DNA of 64,000 bases from Rhodanobacter sp. AS-Z3. GTDB lineage: Bacteria > Pseudomonadota > Gammaproteobacteria > Xanthomonadales > Rhodanobacteraceae. The position numbers and the translations under genes are program-made. A model generated the notes under the pieces. That model made no database searches. It saw nothing but the letters and a program-made list of their open reading frames with translations, and had not been told where the DNA came from. Location of the stretch: assembly GCF_029224025.1 (NCBI RefSeq), contig NZ_CP119392.1:109501-173500 (forward strand), given 5' to 3'. Position 1 is the first letter of the stretch, and every line of letters begins with the position of its first letter. Positions 1 to 7,396 of the stretch are shown piece by piece.

Positions 1-1
1 C

Positions 2-304
2 ACCGAAATGCTGGCGCGGCCGTCGCGTTTCCTCAGCGAGATGCCGGCCGAACTGATTGACGAAGTACGCCCACGCGTTAACGTGACTCGACCGATGTAT
101 GCCGGCCGCCCGCGCGAAACCTCCTCGTCACTGGAAGAGACCCTGCCGGTCAAGCTTGGCCAACGCGTCAGTCACCCCAGCTTCGGCGAAGGCGTGGTGG
201 TCAGCGCCGAAGGCAGCGGGGCGCACACCCGCCTGCAGATCAATTTCGAAGGTGTGGGCAGCAAGTGGCTGGTAGCGGCGTATGCGAATCTGACGGCGCT
301 GTAG
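2..304 (+). CDS. uvrD: DNA helicase II UvrD, C-terminal end (partial)
   Basis: The open frame enters from the left edge, so only about the last 100 residues are present. UvrD is an SF1 3'-5' DNA helicase acting in nucleotide excision and mismatch repair. What is seen is the end of helicase domain 2 (PSRFL-E-P motif), a poorly conserved linker, and the typical C-terminal Tudor-like patch with GQRVSHPSFGEGVV followed by the WLVAAYANL ending that closes UvrD/PcrA-type proteins. The catalytic motifs lie outside the window. The residue at position 8 is an internal Met, not the start. A terminator-like hairpin follows the stop codon. Confidence 0.9.
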   Translation, partial: TEMLARPSRFLSEMPAELIDEVRPRVNVTRPMYAGRPRETSSSLEETLPVKLGQRVSHPSFGEGVVVSAEGSGAHTRLQINFEGVGSKWLVAAYANLTAL

Positions 305-315
305 TTTCACGCACG

Positions 316-341
316 AGAGAAGGGCGCGAGCGCCCCTCTTT
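316..341 (+). terminator. Terminator-like hairpin after uvrD
   Basis: A GGGCG/CGCCC stem with a CGAG loop sits 12 bases after the uvrD stop; AGA/TCT extends the stem after one mismatch and a short T-rich run follows. It also lies just beyond the 3' end of the minus-strand nitrite reductase gene, so it may stop transcription from both sides. Confidence 0.5.
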
Positions 342-363
342 CAAAGCATCTCTGGCTTGAGTC

Positions 364-2373
364 CTAGTGTCCGCCTGCAGCAGCTCGCCTGGCCTTTACG
401 TCGCTGGCGGCAATCTGCTTGCTCTGGTTGCCCCACGATGAGCGTTCGTGATTGACGATGTCGGCAATCTCCGCGTCGTTCAACTGACCTGCAAAGGGTG
501 GCATCGCGGTGGGATAGACCACGCCACCAATGTTCTGGCCTTGCAGCCCCTTCAGTACCGCGTCGATCTGCACGGTCGGGTCAGGATCGAGTACGGCCGC
601 ATTCGCCTTGAGTGGCGGAAAAGCTCCGGCGATGCCTTCACCTGTCGGCTGGTGGCAGGCCGCGCAGTTCGCTCCGTAAAGCGCATCACCCTTGGCAGCA
701 TCCACGTGATACGGACCCAGGGCCGCCGACGCTGCCGCCATGTCTGCAGCCGGCGCAGCAGCTGCCGGCGCGGCTGCGGCAACCGCCGGCTCGACCGCCG
801 CTGCACCCTCAGCACGCACTTCAAGCACGCCGATCGCGCCAATCATCGCGTGCGCCATGTCGTGATCGACGAACGGATACTTGCCGGGGCCGGGAATGAC
901 CAGGTCGAATACCGCACCAGCACCTGGTCCGATCGAGTAGGTCGAAACACCGCTCAACGCATGCGTGGCATCGCCATCGGGATAGACCTTGTCGAAGATC
1001 GCGCCGATCACGTGGAACGAGCTCCACAGATCCGGGCCGGCATCCACTACATACAGGCGCACGCGCTTGCCCGCGGTGGCCACCAGCGGGTGGTCGCGGT
1101 ACTGGAACGCGGCGCCGTTGAACACCACTTCGTCGGGGCGTTCCTGCGACATCTTCTCGTAGTTGGCGCCCATCAGGTGATCGGCAACCTGCTGCGTATA
1201 CCACTCGCTTTGCTCGATCACGTAACTCGCGTCGGCGGGCGGCAGCGGCGTGGCCGGGTCAACAATCAGCACGCCATACATGCCATTGGCGATATGCAGC
1301 AGTACCGGCGGTGTACCGCAGTGGTACAGGAATGCACCGGGCACCTCAGCCACGAACGAGAACTTGATCGCCTTGCCGGGCATGACCTCCACGTAGTTGT
1401 CACTCGGCGCCGTGATCGCCGCATGGAAGTCGATGGAATGCTGCATCGTGCCGCTGTTGCTGAAGGTCACATTGACCTTCTGGCCCTGACGCACGTGGAT
1501 GATCGGGCCGGGCACCGTGCCACCGAAGGTCCACGCGTTGTAGTCGACACCGCTGGCAATGGAAACCTTGCTGTCCGAGGAATCAAGGTGCACCTCGACA
1601 CTGTCACCCGTGCCGATCAGCGGCGGCAGGCGCGCATCGCGCGGATTGGCGATCGGCTGGCTGGACGCCATCGCCAGCGGGGAGACCGCCGCCGCTGCCG
1701 CCATCGGTGACGGCGACTGGACGTCCATACTGCTGTGCAGGCCGCCAATCAGGAAAACCAGCAACACCAGTACACCGAGCATGGCCGGAATCTGCACTCC
1801 CATCGGCAGGCGTTGCGGCTCCTGCGCCAGCGTTTCGCTGCTGCCCCACTCGGCGACACGGCGCCAGCGCGGCCAGCGCTTTTCGATGAAGTAGTCGAGG
1901 CTGTACGGGCTGCGGCCGCCGCGGGTGTTGATCGCGATCAGCGCCACGAAGATCAGTACATAGGTGATCGCCGTACCCATGTTGTTGGCGCCCACCGTGT
2001 AGGGGCCGCCGAAACCTTCAGCGGTGCTCCACACCAGCAGGCTGAACAAGGCACCGACCACGTACAGGGTCTTCCGCGCAAAACCGGTCAGCAGCGCCAG
2101 TGCGATGGTGGTTTCGATGATCCGCGTGAGCCAGGTGAACAGCATGGCGTGCGGCGTGACCACGCCGATCCACAGGGCGAACCAGCCGGCCAGCCAGGCC
2201 GGCTGGCCCTGCGCGGCATTGTGCAGGTAACCCACATAGTGAACGGCAAAATCCGGTGACCATGTCAGCGCGGCGCCCACCGCCCAGATGATGCCGAAGC
2301 CGACCCGCAACGCGGCGGCGGCCACGGCTGGCCATGCTCGCGAGGCAGTGCCTTGAAGCTGGGTTTGTGACAT
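364..2373 (-). CDS. nirK: Membrane-anchored copper nitrite reductase fused to cytochrome c (DoxX-like / NirK / cyt c)
   Basis: A 669-residue protein that should reduce nitrite to nitric oxide on the periplasmic side. Residues about 15-150 hold four hydrophobic segments resembling DoxX-like proteins, a fifth lies at about 193-212, and the copper core follows at 250-525. Type 1 copper ligands are visible as His312, Cys352, His360 and Met365, type 2 ligands as His317, His351 and His504; Asp315 and His454 match the catalytic pair of NirK. A cytochrome c domain ends the protein (CAACH at 570-574, likely Met624 ligand), after an Ala/Pro-rich linker. NirK with a C-terminal haem c is known (Ralstonia pickettii type); the added N-terminal membrane part suggests direct quinol oxidation, which is inference. 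It is monocistronic, and divergent genes do not share its promoter. Confidence 0.9.
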   Translation of the reverse strand: MSQTQLQGTASRAWPAVAAAALRVGFGIIWAVGAALTWSPDFAVHYVGYLHNAAQGQPAWLAGWFALWIGVVTPHAMLFTWLTRIIETTIALALLTGFARKTLYVVGALFSLLVWSTAEGFGGPYTVGANNMGTAITYVLIFVALIAINTRGGRSPYSLDYFIEKRWPRWRRVAEWGSSETLAQEPQRLPMGVQIPAMLGVLVLLVFLIGGLHSSMDVQSPSPMAAAAAVSPLAMASSQPIANPRDARLPPLIGTGDSVEVHLDSSDSKVSIASGVDYNAWTFGGTVPGPIIHVRQGQKVNVTFSNSGTMQHSIDFHAAITAPSDNYVEVMPGKAIKFSFVAEVPGAFLYHCGTPPVLLHIANGMYGVLIVDPATPLPPADASYVIEQSEWYTQQVADHLMGANYEKMSQERPDEVVFNGAAFQYRDHPLVATAGKRVRLYVVDAGPDLWSSFHVIGAIFDKVYPDGDATHALSGVSTYSIGPGAGAVFDLVIPGPGKYPFVDHDMAHAMIGAIGVLEVRAEGAAAVEPAVAAAAPAAAAPAADMAAASAALGPYHVDAAKGDALYGANCAACHQPTGEGIAGAFPPLKANAAVLDPDPTVQIDAVLKGLQGQNIGGVVYPTAMPPFAGQLNDAEIADIVNHERSSWGNQSKQIAASDVKARRAAAGGH

Positions 2374-2427
2374 GTGCGTCCCCTGTTCGAGTGCCTTGCG
2401 ACACGGTGATTGACTGGCAGTCTAGAC

Positions 2428-2445
2428 CCTGAGCGCACGCTCAAG
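2428..2445. promoter_or_regulatory. Palindrome upstream of nirK
   Basis: CTTGAGCG-TG-CGCTCAGG (minus strand reading) is an 18-bp near-perfect palindrome about 55 bases upstream of the nirK start. It resembles an FNR/DNR site only loosely: the TTGA and TCAG halves are 8 bases apart where 6 are expected. It may bind a regulator, but which one cannot be told from sequence. Confidence 0.3.
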
Positions 2446-2530
2446 TCGAGCCGTGACGTCGCAGGCAAGACGCCCGCATCACCATCGTAAATTCAAACGA
2501 AATCAGAGTGCTGCACGCAACTTGTTGCGA

Positions 2531-3787
2531 TCACTCGCGCAGGCGCGGCACCCCGTGGACATCGCGCTCTTCGATCGCAATCGGATGCGTATCCGGCTGC
2601 ATCGGGCTGGCCGATTGCGCCAGCGGCGTGACCGCCTCGCCGCGAGAAAATGCGAGGGCGTTACGGTAACAACGCTGCGCCTGCGCAGTGTCGCCGCGCC
2701 CGGCAAAGGCATCGCCCAGCGCTTCCCAGGCCGCTGCGCCTGGCGCAAGCGCCAGCGAACGCTGCAGGTATTGATGCGCCTTGCCCCACACTTTCAGCCG
2801 CACACACATGCGGCCGAGGGTGAGCAACAGATTCGCGTCGTTCGGATGCGCGTCGAGCCAGCCTTCGGCACGCCGCAAACGAGCTTCGATGTCGTCGCCG
2901 GCCAGGCTGCCGTAGGTTTCGATCAACAGCGGCGACCATTCACGACGCAGCGCCGACTCCACCTCATCCATCGCCGGCAAGGTCAGTCCGAAGCTGGCGG
3001 CGCGACGCGCGTAGGCGTCAACCACCGCAGGCAGCCGACGCTGTGGCTTGGGCCACTGAGACCACATTGCGTTGAGCGTGGCGCCATCCGGGGTGGCGTT
3101 GATGGCAGCCACCAACACCTGGGTTTCCAGCGCCGCATAGGCGCGATGGCCCAGTGCACCACTTTTCTGCAGCGGCGCCAGCGCCTCGCGGGCACGGCGG
3201 ATATCACCGGTTGCCAGCGCCGCCTGCACCAGTTCACGCCAACCACCGGGCGTCAGCGTGCCTTTGTCGGAGTCGGGCAACAGCAAGGCCAGCGCTTCGG
3301 CCGGCTTGCCATCGCGACGCAGCACGCGAGCGCGTAACACGCGTGCGGCTTGCGGCACCGATTGTGCAGCCTGATCCAGCGCCTCCAGCGCACGGCCATG
3401 CTCGCCACGGCGCGAGGCAGCTTCAGCGGAAGCCAGCAAGGCCGGGCCACGCAGACTGTCCAGTCGCGAGGCGCGATTGAGATCACGCTCGGCATCACCG
3501 TGACGGCCTTCGATCAACGCGATCAGGCCAGCGCCCAGACGCTGTTGGCTAAGCCGCCGGTGCCGGCGCGAAAGCGCGCCGAACGGCCAGCGCAGCAATC
3601 GCCACAAGGTGGTCAGCAAAGCCCATCCGAGCAGCAGGATGACCAGTGCCGCCACCACGGTGGTTTCCACCCTCCAGCCACGCAGGCGCACCAGCACGTA
3701 GCCCGGATCTTCGGCCACCCAGTGCCAGCCAAACGCGGCCAACGCCGCGGCAACCACCGCCAGCAGCACCCAGTACCAGAGCTTCAT
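2531..3787 (-). CDS. hemY: HemY-like tetratricopeptide protein of haem biosynthesis cluster
   Basis: 418 residues. Proteobacterial HemY (not the Gram-positive oxidase of that name) is an inner-membrane TPR protein implicated in late haem synthesis; its biochemical role is not settled. Two N-terminal transmembrane segments (about residues 5-24 and 40-65, the second rich in Val/Leu) precede a periplasmic region made of Ala-rich helical repeats: LLASAEAASRRGEHGRALE, LLLTLGRMCVRLKVWGKAH and WEALGDAFAGRGDTAQAQ are recognisable TPR units. The start overlaps the hemX stop by 4 bases (ATGA), so the two are translationally coupled in a hemD-hemX-hemY operon. Confidence 0.9.
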   Translation of the reverse strand: MKLWYWVLLAVVAAALAAFGWHWVAEDPGYVLVRLRGWRVETTVVAALVILLLGWALLTTLWRLLRWPFGALSRRHRRLSQQRLGAGLIALIEGRHGDAERDLNRASRLDSLRGPALLASAEAASRRGEHGRALEALDQAAQSVPQAARVLRARVLRRDGKPAEALALLLPDSDKGTLTPGGWRELVQAALATGDIRRAREALAPLQKSGALGHRAYAALETQVLVAAINATPDGATLNAMWSQWPKPQRRLPAVVDAYARRAASFGLTLPAMDEVESALRREWSPLLIETYGSLAGDDIEARLRRAEGWLDAHPNDANLLLTLGRMCVRLKVWGKAHQYLQRSLALAPGAAAWEALGDAFAGRGDTAQAQRCYRNALAFSRGEAVTPLAQSASPMQPDTHPIAIEERDVHGVPRLRE

Positions 3788-4932
3788 GGCCGCGCCTCGC
3801 CCGCCGCCGCCGCATCATGGCTCGGCGTCGGGCTGCCCAGGGCGTGTACTGCACGCAGGTTGCGCAATTCGTTCAACGCCGCGCCGAGTTGCACCGTGGG
3901 CTTCGTCGGCAATTGACTGGCCAACTGCTGCAACTTCGCGCGCACCTGCTGTACTTCCGGCGTAGCCAGATCGAATTGACTGGCCAGCGCAGCATCCACC
4001 CGTTGCAATGCCGCTGCGTAATCCTTGCTGTCGTAGGCGAGCAAGGCGGCCTGCGCCTGGGCCAGGTCGAGCGCAGCCAATTCACGCGCGAACCGTGCGT
4101 CGGCGACGGCCAACGGCGCGCCATTGTCGCGCTGCACGCTGACCACGCTGCTCAATGCGCGACGAACCCGCGACCAGCTATCGGTAGCCTGGGTAGCAGG
4201 ATGATCCAGCGGCTTCAGCGGCAGCGCGGCCAACTCGCCACGCAGCGCCAGCAATTGCTGCAAGGCATCGTTCTGGCTGAGCGGCTGGCTTTTCGCCAGC
4301 GCTTCACGTTCGGCCTCGATGCTTTGGCGCAGCCCACCAAAAGCGCCATCGTTGACGGCTGCCAGAGCCTGGTCAGCCAACGCATAAGCTGCAGCGGCGC
4401 CCTGCGCGTCATGGAACAGCGTGTAGCGCTCACCGGCCATGCGCAACAGCGACTCGGTTTCATCCAGCAGCATGCCGTCACGACCGCTCAAACTTTTCTC
4501 GGCGAGCTTCGCCACCGCGTCCTCGACGTGGCGCGTACGCTCGGCCTGACCGAGCAACTCGTCGCGCAACGAGCGATTGACTTGCGCAGCATCATCCAGC
4601 CGCTGATTCAGACTGCTGCGCTGTTGGTCGAGGGCGGTCAGCGTGGTCTCCAGCGTGGCTACACGCTGCTGCAAATCAGCCATATTCCGGCTGTCGGCAG
4701 CCGTGCCCTGCTGTTGTTGCCACTGGCGCCAGCCGATGTAACCGGATGCGCCAACGGCGATCAACGCCAGCAGCACCGCCAAGCCCAGCGTGCCACCGCC
4801 ATGCGAGCGCGGCGCCGGATGTACCGGAGCCGATCGCGTCGGACGAACCGGCGGTTCAACCAGTACGGCGTCACGCGGCGCAGGATCGGGACGAACGCCC
4901 TCGGGTTTGCTTGGTTGGTCTTGGTTGCTCAT
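3784..4932 (-). CDS. hemX: HemX, uroporphyrinogen-III C-methyltransferase-like membrane protein
   Basis: 382 residues. A Pro/Arg-rich cytoplasmic N-terminus (1-48) is followed by one transmembrane segment (about 49-70), then a coiled coil rich in Gln, Leu and Asp (about 80-150) and a helical C-terminal domain. This is the HemX family, often labelled uroporphyrinogen methyltransferase although the catalytic domain of CysG/CobA is absent here. Placed between hemD and hemY, as in many gammaproteobacteria, so it probably scaffolds haem-pathway enzymes at the membrane. The spacing to hemD is 57 bases. Confidence 0.9.
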   Translation of the reverse strand: MSNQDQPSKPEGVRPDPAPRDAVLVEPPVRPTRSAPVHPAPRSHGGGTLGLAVLLALIAVGASGYIGWRQWQQQQGTAADSRNMADLQQRVATLETTLTALDQQRSSLNQRLDDAAQVNRSLRDELLGQAERTRHVEDAVAKLAEKSLSGRDGMLLDETESLLRMAGERYTLFHDAQGAAAAYALADQALAAVNDGAFGGLRQSIEAEREALAKSQPLSQNDALQQLLALRGELAALPLKPLDHPATQATDSWSRVRRALSSVVSVQRDNGAPLAVADARFARELAALDLAQAQAALLAYDSKDYAAALQRVDAALASQFDLATPEVQQVRAKLQQLASQLPTKPTVQLGAALNELRNLRAVHALGSPTPSHDAAAAGEARP

Positions 4933-4989
4933 GCACGCATGCTAGCAGCCCATACGGGCCCGTTCGTAGCACCTCTACGTGAAGAAAAC

Positions 4990-5787
4990 TCATGCTGCGG
5001 CGATGGCCTCGGCCAGCAAGTCGGCGGACACGGCTGAAACCGCCACGCGAGTGCGCCGAAAACCGGCCGCTCGCGCCGCCCCGGCCAGTCGTTCGCTGCT
5101 GACCACGGCGGAAGCAGCGCACAGCCGCTTCCACGCGGGCGCCGGCAACCTTTGCTGCAAGTTGCACAAGGCCTCGCTGCTGGACAGCAGCACCTGCGCC
5201 GTTACCGGTAACTGCAGCAACGCCTGCACATGGCGAGCATTCAGCCGTGGCGGAACGCGCTGGTAGACATGCAGCTCGCGCAGTTGCGCACCACGTGCAG
5301 CGAGCTGCTCACGCAGCACGCCGCGACCACCGGGCGCACCGATCAAGGCCACCCGACGCCCGTGCAGCGACTGCAGCTCAGGCAGATCCAGCAGACCTTC
5401 ACTGTCCTGCTGGCGCGGCGCCAACGGTTCCGCAATACCGTGCCGACGCAACGCCCGCGCGGTGCCCTGGCCCACCGCCAGCACCCGCGCAGTTGTGCGC
5501 AACGGCAGCAGCGCGACCGCATGGCGCACTGCTGCCGGGCTGGTGAACACGATCATCTCGTCCGCCAGCGCGGCGCGCAGCCCGGCTCGAGCAGCATCGA
5601 CGTCCGTGATGCCACGCAACGCAAGACCGGGCAACAGCAACGGCACGCCGCCCAGCGCACGCACCCGGCGCGCCAGCGCCGCAGCCGTGCCGACCGGCCG
5701 AGTAATCACCACGATCCGGCCACCCAGCCCCGCCGCTCTACGGGGGGCTGGTCGCTGCGTCCGCGCACCGTGTTCGCTCACTGTCAT
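4990..5787 (-). CDS. hemD: Uroporphyrinogen-III synthase
   Basis: 265 residues, near the usual 250. HemD closes hydroxymethylbilane into uroporphyrinogen III with inversion of ring D. Sequence features: the N-terminal VVITRPVGTA segment after a short basic extension, the FTSPAAVRHAV segment typical of the second domain (FTS-x-A-V motif), a VGQGTARALRRHG stretch matching the VG-x-T-A motif, and LIGAPGGRGVLREQL. First gene of hemDXY. Note that hemC does not lie next to it in this window. The start is the Met at 5787; a divergent thioesterase gene begins 60 bases away. Confidence 0.9.
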   Translation of the reverse strand: MTVSEHGARTQRPAPRRAAGLGGRIVVITRPVGTAAALARRVRALGGVPLLLPGLALRGITDVDAARAGLRAALADEMIVFTSPAAVRHAVALLPLRTTARVLAVGQGTARALRRHGIAEPLAPRQQDSEGLLDLPELQSLHGRRVALIGAPGGRGVLREQLAARGAQLRELHVYQRVPPRLNARHVQALLQLPVTAQVLLSSSEALCNLQQRLPAPAWKRLCAASAVVSSERLAGAARAAGFRRTRVAVSAVSADLLAEAIAAA

Positions 5788-5792
5788 GGCCG

Positions 5793-5816
5793 CAGTGTAG
5801 CGGTGGCTTTACACTG
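5793..5816. promoter_or_regulatory. Divergent promoter region between hemD and thioesterase gene
   Basis: CAGTGTA and TACACTG form a 7-bp inverted repeat separated by 10 bases. Read on either strand it presents TACACT, a plausible -10 hexamer, 6 bases from the hemD start on one side and 33 bases from the thioesterase GTG start on the other. It could be two back-to-back -10 boxes or an operator; the hemD side would be nearly leaderless. Confidence 0.35.
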
Positions 5817-5847
5817 TCGGGCTTCCCCGCACGCGAATCCCCATCAC

Positions 5848-6318
5848 GTGAGTACGATTGAAGCGACCCTGCAAGCAGAACAACTGATCCAGTTCATTCG
5901 TGACGAGATTCCGCTGGCCCATGCGATGGACCTGGAGCTCGCCGGTTACGACGACGACAGCCTCACGCTGCGCGCGCCACTGGCGCCCAACATCAATGAC
6001 AAGGGCTGCGCTTTCGGTGGCAGCCTGGTCAGCGTGATGACCTTGAGCGGTTGGGCACTGGTTGAGCTGGCACTGCGCCAGCGCGACATGGCCTGCGACG
6101 TGTTCGTCGCCGAATCCAGCGTGCGTTACCTGGCGCCGTTGTGGGACGACTTCCTCAGCGAAGCCCGACTGTCCGCCGACGCCGACTGGTCGATATTCTT
6201 CAACACGCTGCAGGCACGTGGCCGGGCGCGCATTGCGGTGGACTGCATCGTACCGGGTGAGAACGGTGAACCGGCGTGCATCTTGAACGCGCGCTTCGTG
6301 GCCAAACGCCGCGATTGA
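5848..6318 (+). CDS. YiiD-type hotdog thioesterase domain protein
   Basis: 156 residues from a GTG start. The stretch APNINDKGCAFGGSL, followed by a hydrophobic helix ending GWALVEL, is the signature of the C-terminal domain of YiiD (putative thioesterase, hotdog fold). E. coli YiiD joins this domain to a GNAT domain; here it stands alone. The substrate is unknown, probably an acyl-CoA. The frame is open further upstream, antisense to hemD, but homology begins only after the GTG and the upstream codons read as hemD antisense, so GTG at 5848 was chosen. Confidence 0.8.
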   Translation: MSTIEATLQAEQLIQFIRDEIPLAHAMDLELAGYDDDSLTLRAPLAPNINDKGCAFGGSLVSVMTLSGWALVELALRQRDMACDVFVAESSVRYLAPLWDDFLSEARLSADADWSIFFNTLQARGRARIAVDCIVPGENGEPACILNARFVAKRRD

Positions 6319-6374
6319 GTGGACAAGCCGTGCATCAGGCAGAATGGGCGAAACGTTCTCGGGGAGAAAATCAC

Positions 6375-6791
6375 ATGCGTCGGATTACCAGCATTGTTGT
6401 CGTACTGCTGTCGGTATTGCTGCTGGCGGGCTGCGCCACAAAGACGCGCAGTGACTCGCTCACCACCACGCTGAAGGCTTACGGCAGTACCCTGCGCTGG
6501 GGCGATTTTCAGAGCGCTACGCAATTCATCGAGCCCAAGGTTCGCACCGCGCATCCGCTGACCTCGCTGCAACGCGCGCGCTTCCAGCAGGTGCGGGTCA
6601 CCGAGTACGACGATGGCGCCGGCCCCGTGCCGATCAACGACACCGACGTGCAGCAGACGGCGGTGATCAACCTGGTCAACATCCACACCCAGTCCGAGCG
6701 CAGCATTGTCGACCACCAGACCTGGCACTACGACGAGGCCACCAAGCATTGGTGGCTGATGAGCGGCCTGCCGGACATCACCCAGGACTGA
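6375..6791 (+). CDS. Small lipoprotein, function unknown
   Basis: 138 residues with a classic lipoprotein signal: charged N-terminus, hydrophobic core and the lipobox LLAGC, so Cys20 should be lipidated. The rest is hydrophilic and ends in HYDEATKHWWLMSGLPD, which resembles small NTF2/DUF4440-like folds where a Trp-rich strand closes the barrel; this is a guess. A strong Shine-Dalgarno GGGGAG lies 9 bases before the ATG. I do not recognise a named family. Confidence 0.75.
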   Translation: MRRITSIVVVLLSVLLLAGCATKTRSDSLTTTLKAYGSTLRWGDFQSATQFIEPKVRTAHPLTSLQRARFQQVRVTEYDDGAGPVPINDTDVQQTAVINLVNIHTQSERSIVDHQTWHYDEATKHWWLMSGLPDITQD

Positions 6792-6828
6792 GTGGCAGCG
6801 TGCGTCCGCGCGGCAGCTGGCAACCCCG

Positions 6829-6834
6829 TATAAT
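6829..6834 (+). promoter_or_regulatory. TATAAT -10 box ahead of rhodanese gene
   Basis: A perfect TATAAT lies 45 bases before the next start codon, directly after the lipoprotein gene. No good -35 hexamer is seen 17 bases upstream, so activity may depend on other contacts. Confidence 0.45.
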
Positions 6835-6878
6835 CGCCGGTTTAGCTGATTGCCGCGCTTGCGCGAAGTGGACTGACG

Positions 6879-7325
6879 ATGAATGATTTTCTGCAAAAAT
6901 TGCCCGGATTTATCGGCAACAACACGGCCCTGGTGGCCCTGTTCGCAATCCTGCTGGTGGCGCTGATCGTCATGCAGATCAGCACGCTGTTCAGCAGGGT
7001 CAAGGAGCTGAGCCCCGCCGGCTTGACCCTGCTGATCAATCGCGAGACACCGCTGCTGATCGATCTGTCAGCGATTGCCGAGTTCGAAAAGATGCACGTA
7101 CCCGGTGCGAAGCATGTGGCGATGAGCCAGTTCGATCCCGAGAACAAGGACCTCGCCAAGGCCAAGGAACTGCCCGTGGTGGTGATGGACAAGGATGGCC
7201 GTGGCAACTCGGTCAAGGCCGCGCAGCGCTTGGTCAAGGCGGGTTTCGGCAAGGTCCATCGGCTCGATGGCGGCGTGCTGGCCTGGCACGCTGCGCAATT
7301 GCCGGTCGCCAAGGGCAACCGGTAG
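6879..7325 (+). CDS. Membrane-anchored rhodanese-like protein lacking the catalytic cysteine
   Basis: 148 residues: a transmembrane helix at about 16-34, then a rhodanese fold (LIDLSAIAEFEKMHVPGAKH at the CH2A-like region, DGGVLAWHAAQLPV at the end). In active rhodaneses the loop after the VVV strand carries Cys-x-x-G-x-R-S; here it reads VVVMDKDGRGNS, with Asp104 at the Cys place, so sulfur transfer is not expected. It resembles YibN-type membrane rhodaneses. A regulatory or binding role is the more likely one. Confidence 0.85.
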   Translation: MNDFLQKLPGFIGNNTALVALFAILLVALIVMQISTLFSRVKELSPAGLTLLINRETPLLIDLSAIAEFEKMHVPGAKHVAMSQFDPENKDLAKAKELPVVVMDKDGRGNSVKAAQRLVKAGFGKVHRLDGGVLAWHAAQLPVAKGNR

Positions 7326-7370
7326 AAGCCCAGCCTGAGGGCGAACCTCTTGAGCAACACCGGCTCCAGC

Positions 7371-7396
7371 GCAGCGCGCACAAGGTGCGCTGCTAC
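7371..7396 (-). repeat. GTAG-headed REP-like palindrome
   Basis: Read on the minus strand it begins GTAG and forms CAGCGCA / TGCGC-GCTG around CCTTG. It belongs with the similar elements listed elsewhere in this window and lies between two convergent genes. Confidence 0.6.

Noticed and set aside
2424..2450. FNR/DNR box upstream of nirK
   Set aside because: Half sites are 8 bases apart where the family needs 6; kept only as an unnamed palindrome.
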